Assembly (NCBI RefSeq): GCF_000420625.1
Contig: NZ_ATVH01000015.1
Span: 124,001 to 188,000, forward strand
DNA: 64,000 nucleotides
Direction of reading: 5' to 3'
From: Fodinicurvata sediminis DSM 21159
Lineage (GTDB): Bacteria > Pseudomonadota > Alphaproteobacteria > Kiloniellales > DSM-21159
Shown: positions 1 to 8,266 of the stretch, piece after piece
Layout: each line of letters starts with the position of its first letter
How positions within the stretch are numbered: the stretch's first letter is position 1
The notes under the pieces: model-generated
Told to the model about the DNA's origin: nothing
The model's input: the letters and a program-made list of their open reading frames with translations, nothing else
Databases searched by the model: none
Translations under genes and position numbers: made by a program

Positions 1-1516
1 TGAGCGCCTCCCAGAGGCGAAGCGTGATGTCGGCGTCCTCGGCGGCGTAGTCCAGCGCCTTGTCCAGCGGCACCAGGTCGAAGGTGACCTGGGACTTTCC
101 GCTGCCTGCGACTTCCTTGTAAGGGATGGTCTGGTGGCCCAGGTGCAGTTCGGCCAATTCGTCCATGCCGTGCCCGTGCAGGCCGCCCTCCAGGACATAG
201 GACAGCAGCATGGTGTCGTCGAAGGGCGTCAGGCGGATGCCGTAGTTGGATAGCACCCGCATGTCATACTTCAGGTTCTGGCCGATCTTGAGGACGGAAT
301 CGTCTTCCAGAAGGTCCTTCAGCGCCGCCAGGGCCGTGTCGAAATCGACCTGCTCCGGCCCCTCGTCCTGTTGGTCGAAGTCCAGGCCCTCCGCCTTGGG
401 ATTGCGGTGTGCCAACGGGATGTAGCAGCCGCTTTCGGCCTCCAGCGACAGGCTGACGCCCACCAGGTGCGCCTGTTGCGGATCCAGGGAGGTGGTTTCG
501 GTGTCCACCGCCAGCCAGCCCTGCTCGCGCGCCCGTGCGATCCAGTCCTCCAGCTCCGAGAGTTTGGTCACCAAGCTGTAGCCGGTGGGTTCCTTGCGCT
601 CCCGTGCCGGTTCCGGTGCCTCGCCCAGAAGGTCGCTCAGGCGGTTTATGATCGAGCGGAATTCGTACTTCTCGAGGAAGGAACGCAGCTCGTCGGGATC
701 GGGCTCGTCCTTGACGAAGTCCTTGATTTCGTAGTCCAGCGGCACTTCGGCGTCCAGTTGGACCAGCTGGCGCGAAATGCGCGCCTGCTCGGCATTCTCG
801 ATCAGGCGTTCTCGGCGCTTGGGCTGCTTGATCTCCTCGGCGCGGGACAGCAGGGTCTCCACATCGCCGTAGGTGCCGATCAATTCGGCGGCCGTCTTCA
901 GCCCGATCCCCGGCACGCCGGGAATGTTGTCCACGGAATCGCCAGCCAGGGCCTGGACCTCGACCACCTTGTCCGGGGCCACACCGAACTTCTCCTGGAC
1001 CTGGTCGGGACCGATGGGCGTGTTCTTGATGGGGTCCAGCATGTCAACGCCATCGGTGACCAACTGCATCAGGTCTTTGTCCGAGGAGACGATGGTCACG
1101 TGGATGCCGGCCTCGCGCCCGCGGCGGGCCAGCGTGGCGATGATGTCGTCGGCCTCGTAGTTCTCGAGCTCAAGGCAGGGCAGGCCGAAGGCCTTGGTGG
1201 CCTCGCGGATGATGGGGAACTGCGGAATCAGGTCCTCCGGCGGTTCCGGACGGTTGGCCTTGTAGTCGTCGTAGATATCGTTGCGAAAGGAGCGCTTGCC
1301 TGCGTCGAACACCACCAGCAGGCCGTCGGCCTCGTTTTCCCGCATCAGCTTCATCAGCATGTTGGTGAAGCCATAGGCCGCCCCTGTGGGCGTGCCGTCG
1401 GCGGCGGACATCTGGGTCTTCAGGCCGAAGTAGGCGCGGAAGATATAGCCGGAGCCGTCCACGACGTAGAGGTGCTTCACGCCGTTGGCGGCGGCCTTGC
1501 CCGTGCTTTCGCTCAT
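1..1516 (-). CDS. polA: DNA polymerase I, N-terminal part (cut by window edge)
   Basis: Reading the minus strand from an ATG at 1516 gives about 505 residues with no stop before the window edge. The first ~290 residues are the 5'-3' exonuclease domain: YVVDGSGYIFRAYF at the start, then VFDAGKRSFRNDIYDDYK, the metal-site run ENYEADDIIATLA, SSDKDLMQLV, and the helix-hairpin-helix GDSVDNIPGVPGIGLKTA. From about residue 330 a DnaQ-like 3'-5' exonuclease domain follows, with intact acidic residues in VDTETTSLDP and KIGQNLKYDM, so proofreading looks functional. The polymerase domain lies off the left edge. The protein repairs DNA and replaces Okazaki primers. Identification is firm; the C-terminal half cannot be judged. 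Confidence 0.97.
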   Translation of the reverse strand, partial: MSESTGKAAANGVKHLYVVDGSGYIFRAYFGLKTQMSAADGTPTGAAYGFTNMLMKLMRENEADGLLVVFDAGKRSFRNDIYDDYKANRPEPPEDLIPQFPIIREATKAFGLPCLELENYEADDIIATLARRGREAGIHVTIVSSDKDLMQLVTDGVDMLDPIKNTPIGPDQVQEKFGVAPDKVVEVQALAGDSVDNIPGVPGIGLKTAAELIGTYGDVETLLSRAEEIKQPKRRERLIENAEQARISRQLVQLDAEVPLDYEIKDFVKDEPDPDELRSFLEKYEFRSIINRLSDLLGEAPEPARERKEPTGYSLVTKLSELEDWIARAREQGWLAVDTETTSLDPQQAHLVGVSLSLEAESGCYIPLAHRNPKAEGLDFDQQDEGPEQVDFDTALAALKDLLEDDSVLKIGQNLKYDMRVLSNYGIRLTPFDDTMLLSYVLEGGLHGHGMDELAELHLGHQTIPYKEVAGSGKSQVTFDLVPLDKALDYAAEDADITLRLWEAL

Positions 1517-1559
1517 GCTGCGCCTGCCTTGCGGGAGGGGTTACGAGGCCTGGCGCGGC

Positions 1560-1748
1560 TCAATGACCGTCGCCGGCCGCCTTGCGGCCTTCTTCGGACA
1601 GAACGAAGTGACGCCCGCAGTAGGGACAGTCGATTTCGCCCTGGCCCTCCATGTTCAGCCAGACCCGCGGATGGCCCAGCGGTCCGCCGCCGCCATCGCA
1701 GGCCACGGTTTCTTCGTCCACGTAGTGCGTGTCATCTATTGCAGTCAT
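1560..1748 (-). CDS. zf-CHCC zinc-finger microprotein (NDUFS6-like)
   Basis: A 62-residue protein starting at MTAIDDTHYV. An upstream in-frame ATG exists at 1841, but the 31 extra residues are low-complexity and unlike the family, and AAGGAT sits 8 bases before the inner ATG. Visible zinc ligands are C in TVACDGG, H in LGHPRVW, and the C-x2-C of DCPYCGRHFVL, the pattern of the zf-CHCC family related to the complex I accessory subunit NDUFS6. Such proteins are common in alphaproteobacteria, usually away from the nuo operon. A role in complex I assembly is inference from the family. It lies just upstream of polA on the same strand and diverges from the ABC ATPase. Confidence 0.85.
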   Translation of the reverse strand: MTAIDDTHYVDEETVACDGGGGPLGHPRVWLNMEGQGEIDCPYCGRHFVLSEEGRKAAGDGH

Positions 1749-1886
1749 TGCGCGGTTATCCTTGCTGATCCCCGTGGTTGGGCTGGTCCCCGTTGTTCGG
1801 GCGCAGATGATACCTGCTGAGCGGGCCGGATCAATGTCCATCGCTCACTTGCATGCGCATGCGCGTCGAATTAGTTAAGGTCGATC

Positions 1887-2879
1887 ATGTCAAAGCTCCA
1901 GCAAACAAACGCCGCCGCGCCGTCCGCACCGGATCGCGCAGCGTTACCCGAGGCTGCCGTATCCGTCGAAGGACTCGGCAAGGTCTATCGTGGCGATTCG
2001 CGCATGCCCGAGAAGGTGGCCCTGAAAGAGGTCGACCTGGACATTCCGCGCGGATCCCTGTTCGGACTGCTGGGGCCGAACGGTGCCGGCAAGTCCACCC
2101 TGATCAACATCCTGGCGGGGCTGGTGACCAAGACTCATGGCACGGCCAGGATCTGGGGCTATGACATCGACCGGGACACGCGCATGGCGCGGGCTTCCAT
2201 TGGCGTGGTGCCTCAGGAACTCAATATCGATCCCTTCTTCACGCCTTTCGAGCTGCTCGAGCTGCAGGCCGGACTTTACGGCGTGCCGCCGGGCGAGCGG
2301 CGCACCATGGAAATCCTGGATATGCTGGGATTGGCGGACAAGGCCAAGGCCTATACCCGAACCCTGTCCGGGGGCATGCGCCGGCGCCTGATGGTGGCCA
2401 AGGCCATGGTGCACGACCCGCCGATCCTGGTACTGGACGAACCGACGGCGGGGGTGGACATCGAACTTCGCCAGCAGCTCTGGACCCAGGTGAAGGCATT
2501 GAACGATGCGGGCACCACGGTCCTTCTGACCACCCACTACCTGGAGGAGGCAGAACAGCTCTGCGATACCATCGCGATCATCAATGACGGCGAGGTCATT
2601 GCCTGCGAGTCGACGGAGAAGCTGCTGAAACGCCTGGACAACAAGGAGCTGAGCCTGACGGTTTCCGAAGACCTGACGGAAGTGCCCGAGGCGTTGCGCT
2701 CCTTCGGGCCCGAACTGGTGGGCGGCCATCGCCTGATCTTTCGCTATCGCGCAAGCGAAAGCCCCGTGGCCGACCTTCTGAGCGCGATCAATGCCTCAAA
2801 GCTGAGCGTGGTCGATCTGCGCACCGAGGAAGCGGACCTGGAAGACATATTTCTCCAATTGACACGGAAAAAGAATTAG
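1887..2879 (+). CDS. ABC transporter ATP-binding protein (ABC-2 type, no permease nearby)
   Basis: A 330-residue ATPase with a single nucleotide-binding domain at about residues 25-250: Walker A GPNGAGKST, Q-loop in GVVPQELN, signature LSGGM, Walker B with ILVLDEPTAG, and switch histidine in LLTTHYLEEAEQ. The family (YadG/CcmA-like) drives ABC-2 exporters. The C-terminal ~80 residues (LTVSEDLTEV to LTRKKN) form the extra domain typical of these ATPases. A TAAGG precedes the ATG at good distance. No membrane permease lies before or after it, so the partner must be elsewhere or the protein works without one. A lipoprotein hydrolase begins 39 bases downstream on the same strand, possibly co-transcribed. 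Confidence 0.92.
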   Translation: MSKLQQTNAAAPSAPDRAALPEAAVSVEGLGKVYRGDSRMPEKVALKEVDLDIPRGSLFGLLGPNGAGKSTLINILAGLVTKTHGTARIWGYDIDRDTRMARASIGVVPQELNIDPFFTPFELLELQAGLYGVPPGERRTMEILDMLGLADKAKAYTRTLSGGMRRRLMVAKAMVHDPPILVLDEPTAGVDIELRQQLWTQVKALNDAGTTVLLTTHYLEEAEQLCDTIAIINDGEVIACESTEKLLKRLDNKELSLTVSEDLTEVPEALRSFGPELVGGHRLIFRYRASESPVADLLSAINASKLSVVDLRTEEADLEDIFLQLTRKKN

Positions 2880-2918
2880 GCTGAATCCGATGTTCTTCAT
2901 GCACATTGGAATGCAACC

Positions 2919-3938
2919 TTGTCCAGGCACGCTTTCTCATCCGTCCTCCTGATCGCAGTGGTGGCCATGCTGTTGTCCGCTTGTGCGCCGCGCAATGCCC
3001 CGTCCGGGCCCGGGGATGCCGAGCCCGAGATCATGATCGAGACGGAGGCGACGCGCGGAGCGTTCATCACGCAGGACGGACTGGAATTGCCGCTGCGCGC
3101 CTGGCTGCCCGCTGACGGAAAGCGGCCGTCAGCGATCATCCTGGCCGTTCACGGCTTCAACGACTATTCCCATGCTTTCGAGGAAGCGGGACAGAGTTTC
3201 GCCGAGCAGGGCATTGCCGTCTATGCCTATGACCAGCGTGGGTTCGGCGATGCCCCGCACCGTGGCCTCTGGCCGGGCAAGGAGGTTCTGGCCGAGGACT
3301 TGCGCACGGCCGCCAATCTGTTGCGCAAGAGAAATCCGGGGGTTCCTCTGCATGTCCTGGGCGAGTCCATGGGGGGTGCCGTCGCCGTGGTGGCGGCCAC
3401 GACGGAAGCCGGCCTGCCGGTGGACAGCCTGGTGCTGTCGGCGCCAGCGGTCTGGGCCCGCAGCACGCAGCCCTGGTACCAGCGCGTGGCTCTCTGGGCC
3501 GCCGTTCGGACTGTGCCCTGGTTCAAACCCTCCGGTGCCGGTCTGCAACGCCAGGCCTCGGACAACATCGAGATGCTGCGCGAGTTGGGGCGCGATCCTC
3601 TGGTGCTCAAGCGCTCGCGCGTCGATGCCATCTATGGGCTGGTGAACCTGATGGACGCAGCCCTGGCGGCCGGATCGAATCTGGAGACACCGACCCTGGT
3701 GCTGTACGGCAAGAAGGACGAGATCGTCCCGCGCAAGCCGGTCGATCGCTTCTGGGAGGCTTTGCCCAACAGAGAGGGCCACCGCTACGCGCTTTACGAG
3801 GACGGCTGGCACCTGCTGCTCCGCGACCTGCAAGCCGATGTGGTGATCTCGGACATCGCGGCCTGGGTGGAGGAGGAAGACAGGGGGCGCCTGCCCTCCT
3901 CGGCCGAAGTATTGACCAAGCAGGCACCGGCGTCCTGA
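2919..3938 (+). CDS. Alpha/beta-hydrolase lipoprotein (monoacylglycerol lipase-like)
   Basis: A 339-residue lipoprotein. Residues 1-22 are a signal peptide ending in the lipobox LLSAC, so Cys22 is the expected lipid anchor. The hydrolase fold follows: oxyanion strand ILAVHGFNDYS (about 75-85), nucleophile elbow GESMGG (Ser150), catalytic Asp in YGKKDEIVP and His in EDGWHLLLRD. The arrangement matches serine aminopeptidase S33/monoacylglycerol lipase proteins. The start is TTG at 2919: the frame contains no ATG or GTG between the preceding gene's stop and this codon. It follows the ABC ATPase in the same reading frame. Substrate is unknown; an envelope lipid or ester is an inference. Confidence 0.85.
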   Translation: MSRHAFSSVLLIAVVAMLLSACAPRNAPSGPGDAEPEIMIETEATRGAFITQDGLELPLRAWLPADGKRPSAIILAVHGFNDYSHAFEEAGQSFAEQGIAVYAYDQRGFGDAPHRGLWPGKEVLAEDLRTAANLLRKRNPGVPLHVLGESMGGAVAVVAATTEAGLPVDSLVLSAPAVWARSTQPWYQRVALWAAVRTVPWFKPSGAGLQRQASDNIEMLRELGRDPLVLKRSRVDAIYGLVNLMDAALAAGSNLETPTLVLYGKKDEIVPRKPVDRFWEALPNREGHRYALYEDGWHLLLRDLQADVVISDIAAWVEEEDRGRLPSSAEVLTKQAPAS

Positions 3939-3952
3939 AGCGCCATGCCCTC

Positions 3953-3981
3953 TTGTTCTTTGGCGGAGGCTTGGGTAGTGT
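3953..3981 (+). promoter_or_regulatory. Candidate promoter for tRNA-Arg
   Basis: TTGTTC and TAGTGT are separated by 17 bases, about 30 bases before the mature tRNA 5' end. Both hexamers deviate from consensus, so this is only a fair candidate. Confidence 0.4.
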
Positions 3982-4010
3982 CGCGCCCGATAACGGCGTT
4001 GCCCGTTCGC

Positions 4011-4087
4011 GGGCCCGTAGCTCAGCTGGATAGAGCGCTTCCCTCCGGAGGAAGAGGTCTGGGGTTCGAATCCCTACGGGCCCGCCA
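4011..4087 (+). tRNA. tRNA-Arg (anticodon CCG)
   Basis: A complete 77-base cloverleaf. The acceptor stem GGGCCCG pairs with CGGGCCC, the D-arm carries GCTC/GAGC, the anticodon stem CTTCC/GGAAG closes the loop CTCCGGA with anticodon CCG at 4045-4047, and the T-loop is TTCGAAT. The CCA end is encoded. It reads CGG, a common arginine codon in such a GC-rich genome. A T-rich stretch follows directly. No copy of the tRNA 3' end was seen at the far side of the following islet. Confidence 0.97.
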
Positions 4088-4256
4088 TTTTTCCTTATTT
4101 TTCAGTAAGTTATGAAGAAATGAACTTCCGTTCCTTCCGAAAGGAAGGTGCTATGGTAGCGAGTCCTATATGTCCATACCGGACACATGGTTTACAGTTC
4201 CATGAGGGCGGCCGGCGCAGACTTTTGCTGCGCCAGATAGGAACCTTGTCAGCGTG
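4088..4256. other. AT-richer gap with three hairpins behind tRNA-Arg
   Basis: No gene is visible. After the T-rich run following the tRNA there are three perfect short hairpins: CCTTCC-GAAA-GGAAGG (4133-4148, a GNRA-type loop), TGTCC-ATACC-GGACA near 4170-4185, and GGCGCAG-N7-CTGCGCC (4214-4234). The last sits just behind the stop of the minus-strand nucleotidyltransferase gene and could help end its transcript, although no T-tract follows on that strand. Confidence 0.5.
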
Positions 4257-5276
4257 TTAAACCAAGGCTGATAGTCGTTCTGCCGTCTCAGGCATACGTT
4301 TCAAACTTGACTTGATTCGGTCTCGCCAACGCGGACCACGCGATAGCGCGTCTTCATAGGCTTCTGCGAGTTCGTCTGGACGGTCCTCGAAAAGAACCGC
4401 CACAAGGAACTCGGCTTGGGCCCGGTCCTTTCGGGACTTCCACTGATTGGGCCCGCTGCGGCGCCGATCGGCCACGATCAGCTTGTGAATCGCGAAACGC
4501 TCGGGCCGGGGCACCTGGACAAGAACGCCGGAGCGGTAGAGAGCAACCGCATGGATCGGGTCCGCGATCAGAAAGTTCAGGTAGTTCAGGGCCTGGGCAC
4601 TTACCCCCAAAGCAGGTAGCGGCTTAACCTTTTCGTCGCCGAAGGCCGGCGTCAGGAACTCGACCATTGCTTCCGAGTGGCTCTGTCGCCATTTCCAAAC
4701 CTGTCGATCGTTTATACCGGGAACCGGGTCGAACTTGAGCAACTTGAGGATCTCGGCAGGGTTCTCTTCGACCTTGTCTTCCAATACAACCGAGAGCCGT
4801 TCGAAACTGGCGAAATCAATGTCACCGGTTTGGGCCAATTCCTCATAATCCATGCGCACCCCGAGCTCGCCCTGGTAGAGGCTGTAGGCCGATGTTCCCA
4901 CGAGGGTGCCACCAAGCCGGAACATTCCTGCTCGAGAAAAGGCGAGAAGTATCGAACCAGTCTCCCGGTCCGTCGTTATGAAACCTTCGGCCCGGAGCGT
5001 CTTGGCGAGCCTGGTCATCCGCTTTCGTCGGGCTTCCTTGTCAGTTTTCAGCGTTTCCGCGCGTTCCAAGCGCGCCCGCAGCTCCGGTTTGTCTTCTCCC
5101 AGGTACCGGCTCATCATCTCGGTGCCGATCCGGAAGCGCTCGTAGAGATAGGTTCGACCGTTACGTTGCCGCTCCTCAATGGTGCCCACCAGGTTTGAAG
5201 CCCTTTCGTCGAGATGGAGACGGAGCAGGTCCTGGTAGGCCACCACCGCCGGACGACTGTGCGCAGAAATTTCCAT
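4257..5276 (-). CDS. Nucleotidyltransferase-fold protein (NTP_transf_8 / GSU2403-like)
   Basis: A 339-residue protein. Residues about 120-155 carry the nucleotidyltransferase signature: a glycine-rich GGTLVGTSAY (Ser129) followed by GDID (Asp152, Asp154), the two carboxylates expected to bind metal. Further on, PRPERFAIHKL resembles the lysine-bearing helix of AbiEii-like minimal nucleotidyltransferases. The N-terminal 100 residues are charged and helical, with RRKRMTRLAKTL resembling a small helix-turn-helix. The family has no settled function; transfer of NMP to RNA or protein is inference. It stands alone beside a tRNA gene, behind an unusual array of inverted repeats, and looks slightly less GC-rich than its neighbours, suggesting acquired DNA. 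No antitoxin-like partner is visible. Confidence 0.75.
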   Translation of the reverse strand: MEISAHSRPAVVAYQDLLRLHLDERASNLVGTIEERQRNGRTYLYERFRIGTEMMSRYLGEDKPELRARLERAETLKTDKEARRKRMTRLAKTLRAEGFITTDRETGSILLAFSRAGMFRLGGTLVGTSAYSLYQGELGVRMDYEELAQTGDIDFASFERLSVVLEDKVEENPAEILKLLKFDPVPGINDRQVWKWRQSHSEAMVEFLTPAFGDEKVKPLPALGVSAQALNYLNFLIADPIHAVALYRSGVLVQVPRPERFAIHKLIVADRRRSGPNQWKSRKDRAQAEFLVAVLFEDRPDELAEAYEDALSRGPRWRDRIKSSLKRMPETAERLSALV

Positions 5277-5293
5277 GTCTCGCCGCTTCTTGC

Positions 5294-5366
5294 TTTGTGT
5301 GCATCAATCTAGAGTTTGATGCACACAAAGGTTTTGTGCATCAAAAAAATTACTGATGCGTACAAA
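5294..5366 (-). promoter_or_regulatory. Four alternating half-sites: probable operator array of the nucleotidyltransferase gene
   Basis: TTTGTGTGCATCAA (5294-5307) and its exact reverse complement (5316-5329) form a 14-base perfect inverted repeat with an 8-base spacer. A third related element TTTTGTGCATCAA (5332-5344) points like the first, and a degenerate fourth TGATGCGTACAAA (5354-5366) points like the second. The array sits 18 bases before the minus-strand start codon, the place for a repressor. As RNA, the first pair would also hide the 5' leader. Confidence 0.6.
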
Positions 5367-5405
5367 TCTTTCCGGACGACAGGCTGTCTCGACTGTGGGT
5401 GTAAT

Positions 5406-5792
5406 TCAGTGCTTGCGCAGGGCGTCGAGACTCCAGGGGCCCGGGCCCGCGAAGACGAGGTAGAGGAAGATGAAGCAGTAGAGGATGGCGGCATCGCCAC
5501 CGTTGTTGACAGGGAAGGCGCTCTGGGGTGCATGCGCGAGCCAGTAGGCGAAGGCCATGAGGCCCGAGGCCAGGAAGGCGGCAGGGCGCGTGAAAAGCCC
5601 CACCACCAGGAGAGCACCGCAGAACAGCTCGATGGTGCCGGCAATCCACGAGAGGGTGAAGGGGGCGGGGGAACCGTCGCTGGGCGGAAAACCCAACAGC
5701 TTTTGGGTGCCGTGCGCCAGGAAGATGAGCGCCGCCATAATCCGTAGGATGCTGAGCATGCGCGGGGCCCAGGTGTTCAGGCTATTGCTCAT
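5406..5792 (-). CDS. DoxX family membrane protein
   Basis: A 128-residue protein with four hydrophobic helices: MLSILRIMAALIFLAHGTQKL, WIAGTIELFCGALLVVGLF, AAFLASGLMAFAYWLAH and AAILYCFIFLYLVFAG. The HGTQKLLGFP motif in the first helix and the ELFCGALLVVGLFTRPAA stretch are typical of DoxX/YphA-type inner-membrane proteins. Their biochemical role is poorly defined; some act with oxidoreductases in redox or sulfur stress. It is the first gene left of the operator array and may be transcribed separately from the nucleotidyltransferase gene. Confidence 0.85.
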   Translation of the reverse strand: MSNSLNTWAPRMLSILRIMAALIFLAHGTQKLLGFPPSDGSPAPFTLSWIAGTIELFCGALLVVGLFTRPAAFLASGLMAFAYWLAHAPQSAFPVNNGGDAAILYCFIFLYLVFAGPGPWSLDALRKH

Positions 5793-5892
5793 GATGTCTC
5801 TCCCTGGAAGGCAAACCTATTCTGGCAGCATAGCCTATCGGAAAGACTTTAGCTTTGGGAAGATGTCCTTGTTTGTCGCCAGACTGGAGGCC

Positions 5893-6129
5893 TCATGCAG
5901 GTGCACGGTTATGGTGGTTGGCAGGGCTTTCCTCTTGCGCCTCCCGGCGGCTGCCCAGGCGTTTCCAGACGCGCTCGTGGAAGAAGTAGAGGACGGTGTT
6001 GGCCAGGGGCTCGATGAGCGCGATGCCGCTGGCGATCGCGAAAGAGCCGGTCAGCGCGAACGCGATGCTGAAGCCCACCAGGATATGGAAGAAGCCGTAG
6101 CTGAGTGTCTTGGCAAGATCGCGTTTCAT
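5893..6129 (-). CDS. DUF2061 small membrane protein
   Basis: A 78-residue protein starting MKRDLAKTLSYGFFH. It has two hydrophobic segments (ILVGFSIAFALTGSFAIA and SGIALIEPLANTVLYFFHERVW), the layout of DUF2061 membrane proteins. A GTG at 6138, three codons upstream, has the better Shine-Dalgarno (AAAGGAG, 8-base spacing) and could be the true start. A consensus-like promoter lies just upstream. Function unknown. Confidence 0.8.
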   Translation of the reverse strand: MKRDLAKTLSYGFFHILVGFSIAFALTGSFAIASGIALIEPLANTVLYFFHERVWKRLGSRREAQEESPANHHNRAPA

Positions 6130-6166
6130 GGGTGTCACCTTGGACTCTCCTTTATTCCTTAGAATG

Positions 6167-6194
6167 ATTATAAGAACGATTTGCAAATAATCAA
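6167..6194 (-). promoter_or_regulatory. Sigma70-type promoter for the DUF2061 gene
   Basis: On the minus strand TTGATT and a perfect TATAAT are 16 bases apart, about 30 bases ahead of the AAAGGAG ribosome site. It is one of the best -10 boxes in the window. Confidence 0.65.
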
Positions 6195-6358
6195 GGGATT
6201 TCAGGCCAGCCCGGTGAAGAAAGTTGTTCATGGGGGAACGATATTGTTGGGCGCGGCGGGTGTGCAGCGCCCCCGGTTCCGCGGGCTGTCGGGACAGTCG
6301 ACTCTCGGCCCCATTCAATCGGCCGAACAGTCTTGTTTCGCGAAGAGGACTGGCCGGA

Positions 6359-8242
6359 TCAGCCGGCGCGGCGTTTCTGGGCCTGGCGCATGCGGGCCTC
6401 CTGGACCTCGGGCTCGTCGAAGAGCTCGGCCAGCCGTTCCAGCATGATGCCGCCCAGCTGCTCGGCATCGACAATGGTAACCGCCCGCTTGTAGTAGCGC
6501 GTGACATCGTGGCCGATGCCGATGGCCGTCAGCTGCACGGGACTGCGGGTCTCGATGTACTCGATGACCTCGCGCAGGTGCTTTTCCAGGTAGTTGCCGG
6601 GGTTGACCGACAGGGTGGAATCATCGACCGGGGCTCCGTCCGAGATCACCATCAGGACGCGCCGGGCTTCGGGCCGGGCGATCAGACGGTTGTGCGCCCA
6701 AAGCAGGGCCTCGCCGTCGATGTTCTCCTTCAGGATGCCTTCGCGCAGCATCAGGCCCAGGTTCTTGCGCGAACGGCGCCAGGGATCGTCGGCAGCCTTG
6801 TAGACGATATGGCGCAGGTCGTTGAGGCGCCCGGGCAGGGGCGGCTTGCCGGCAGACACCCAGCGCTCGCGCGCCTGGCCACCCTTCCACATGCGGGTGG
6901 TGAAGCCCAGCACCTCGACCTTCACGCCGCAACGCTCCAGCGTGCGCGCAAGGATATCCGCGCTCATGGCTGCCACAGAGATCGGCCGGCCGCGCATGGA
7001 GCCAGAGTTGTCGATCAGCAGGGTGACGACCGTGTCCCGGAAATCGGTGTCCTTCTCGTGCTTGTAGGACAGGGAGTTGGTCGGGTTGGCTATGACCCCC
7101 GCCAGCCGTGCCGTGTCCAGCAGGCCCTCTTCGAGGTTGAACTCCCAGGCCCGGGTCTGCTTGGCCATCAGGCGCCTCTGCAGGCGATTGGCCAGGCGCG
7201 CGATGACGCCCTGCAGGTGCGCCAGTTGCTGGTCGAGCAGATGGCGCAGGCGCTGCAGCTCGTCTGGATCGCAGAGCGTGGCTGCGTCCACCACCTCGTC
7301 GAATTCGGTGGTGAAAGCGCGATAGGCTTCCGCGGGTATGGAGTTGCGGCGATCGTCCCACTCGGGTGGACGGTTGGGGCTGCCAGGTTCCTCTGCTCCT
7401 TCGCCCTCATCGTCTTCACCTTCGCTTTCGACGGCTTCCTCACCCTCCTGGCCTTCGCCGCTGTCCTGCTCCTCCATCTCGCTGCTCTGACTGGAGTCGG
7501 ACTCGTCGGAATCCTCTTCGCCGCCTTCGCCGCGTGTCTGGTTGTCCTCGCCGGCGTTGTCCTGGCCTTCCTGATCGCTTTCGCTCTGCTCCTCGTTGGG
7601 CTCGGGTTCGCTGCCGGCGTCCAGGTCCAGGTGCTGCAGCATCTGGCGGACCTGGCGGGCATACTCCTCCTGATCGCCAGCGGATTTCTGCAAGGCATCG
7701 ATGTCACGGAAGATCTGCGGATCCAGATGGTTGCGCCAGCTTTCCACCAGTCGCTGGGCAGAGGGCGGCAGCGGCTTGTCCGCAATGGCCTCGCGGGCCA
7801 TCAGGCGCAGGACTTCGGAGAGCGGGACATCGTTGTGGTCGCTGACCTGGTTCAGGCCCCGGCTACGGTAGTTTTCCTCCAGCGCCGCATCCAGGTTCAA
7901 GGTGCAGCCTGTCATGCGCCGCATGCCCAGTGCCTCGCAACGCGCCTGCTCGACGGCATCGAAAACGCTGCGCGCTTCGCTGTCGGACGGCTGCTGCGCG
8001 GCATGAACGCCGCTGTCGTGGTAGCGCAGGCGCAGGGCGATGGAGTCGGCCTCGCCGCGCACCAGGGCGACATCATCGGGCGGCAGGTCGCGTGCCGGCA
8101 TGGGCAGGCGTGCCTCGTTTCCCTGCAGGCCGCGACCCGATGGCGAGAAGTTTGCCGTCAGGTCGTCGCGCTCGGCTATGGCCCGCATGGTTGCGGAGGT
8201 TACGCGCTTGAACCGCTCGATTGGGGAGTCACCCGAACTCAT
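6359..8242 (-). CDS. cobT: Cobaltochelatase subunit CobT
   Basis: A 627-residue protein, the usual CobT length. Residues 1-200 are the conserved N-terminal helical part. Residues about 205-290 form a strongly acidic Asp/Glu/Ser linker. The C-terminal third is a von Willebrand A domain with the MIDAS motif DNSGSMRG near residue 411 and the later SDGAPVDD. With CobS it forms the AAA+ motor that, together with CobN, inserts cobalt into hydrogenobyrinate a,c-diamide in aerobic cobalamin synthesis. It follows cobS by 24 bases on the same strand. cobN and the remaining cob genes are not in the window, which is common for this pair in alphaproteobacteria. Confidence 0.96.
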   Translation of the reverse strand: MSSGDSPIERFKRVTSATMRAIAERDDLTANFSPSGRGLQGNEARLPMPARDLPPDDVALVRGEADSIALRLRYHDSGVHAAQQPSDSEARSVFDAVEQARCEALGMRRMTGCTLNLDAALEENYRSRGLNQVSDHNDVPLSEVLRLMAREAIADKPLPPSAQRLVESWRNHLDPQIFRDIDALQKSAGDQEEYARQVRQMLQHLDLDAGSEPEPNEEQSESDQEGQDNAGEDNQTRGEGGEEDSDESDSSQSSEMEEQDSGEGQEGEEAVESEGEDDEGEGAEEPGSPNRPPEWDDRRNSIPAEAYRAFTTEFDEVVDAATLCDPDELQRLRHLLDQQLAHLQGVIARLANRLQRRLMAKQTRAWEFNLEEGLLDTARLAGVIANPTNSLSYKHEKDTDFRDTVVTLLIDNSGSMRGRPISVAAMSADILARTLERCGVKVEVLGFTTRMWKGGQARERWVSAGKPPLPGRLNDLRHIVYKAADDPWRRSRKNLGLMLREGILKENIDGEALLWAHNRLIARPEARRVLMVISDGAPVDDSTLSVNPGNYLEKHLREVIEYIETRSPVQLTAIGIGHDVTRYYKRAVTIVDAEQLGGIMLERLAELFDEPEVQEARMRQAQKRRAG

Positions 8243-8266
8243 GCTGCTCTCCGTCCCTCAAGCCCC

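Noticed and set aside
1851-1862. GCATGCGCATGC palindrome before the ABC ATPase gene
   Set aside because: Short and self-overlapping; expected by chance in GC-rich DNA and not placed like an operator.
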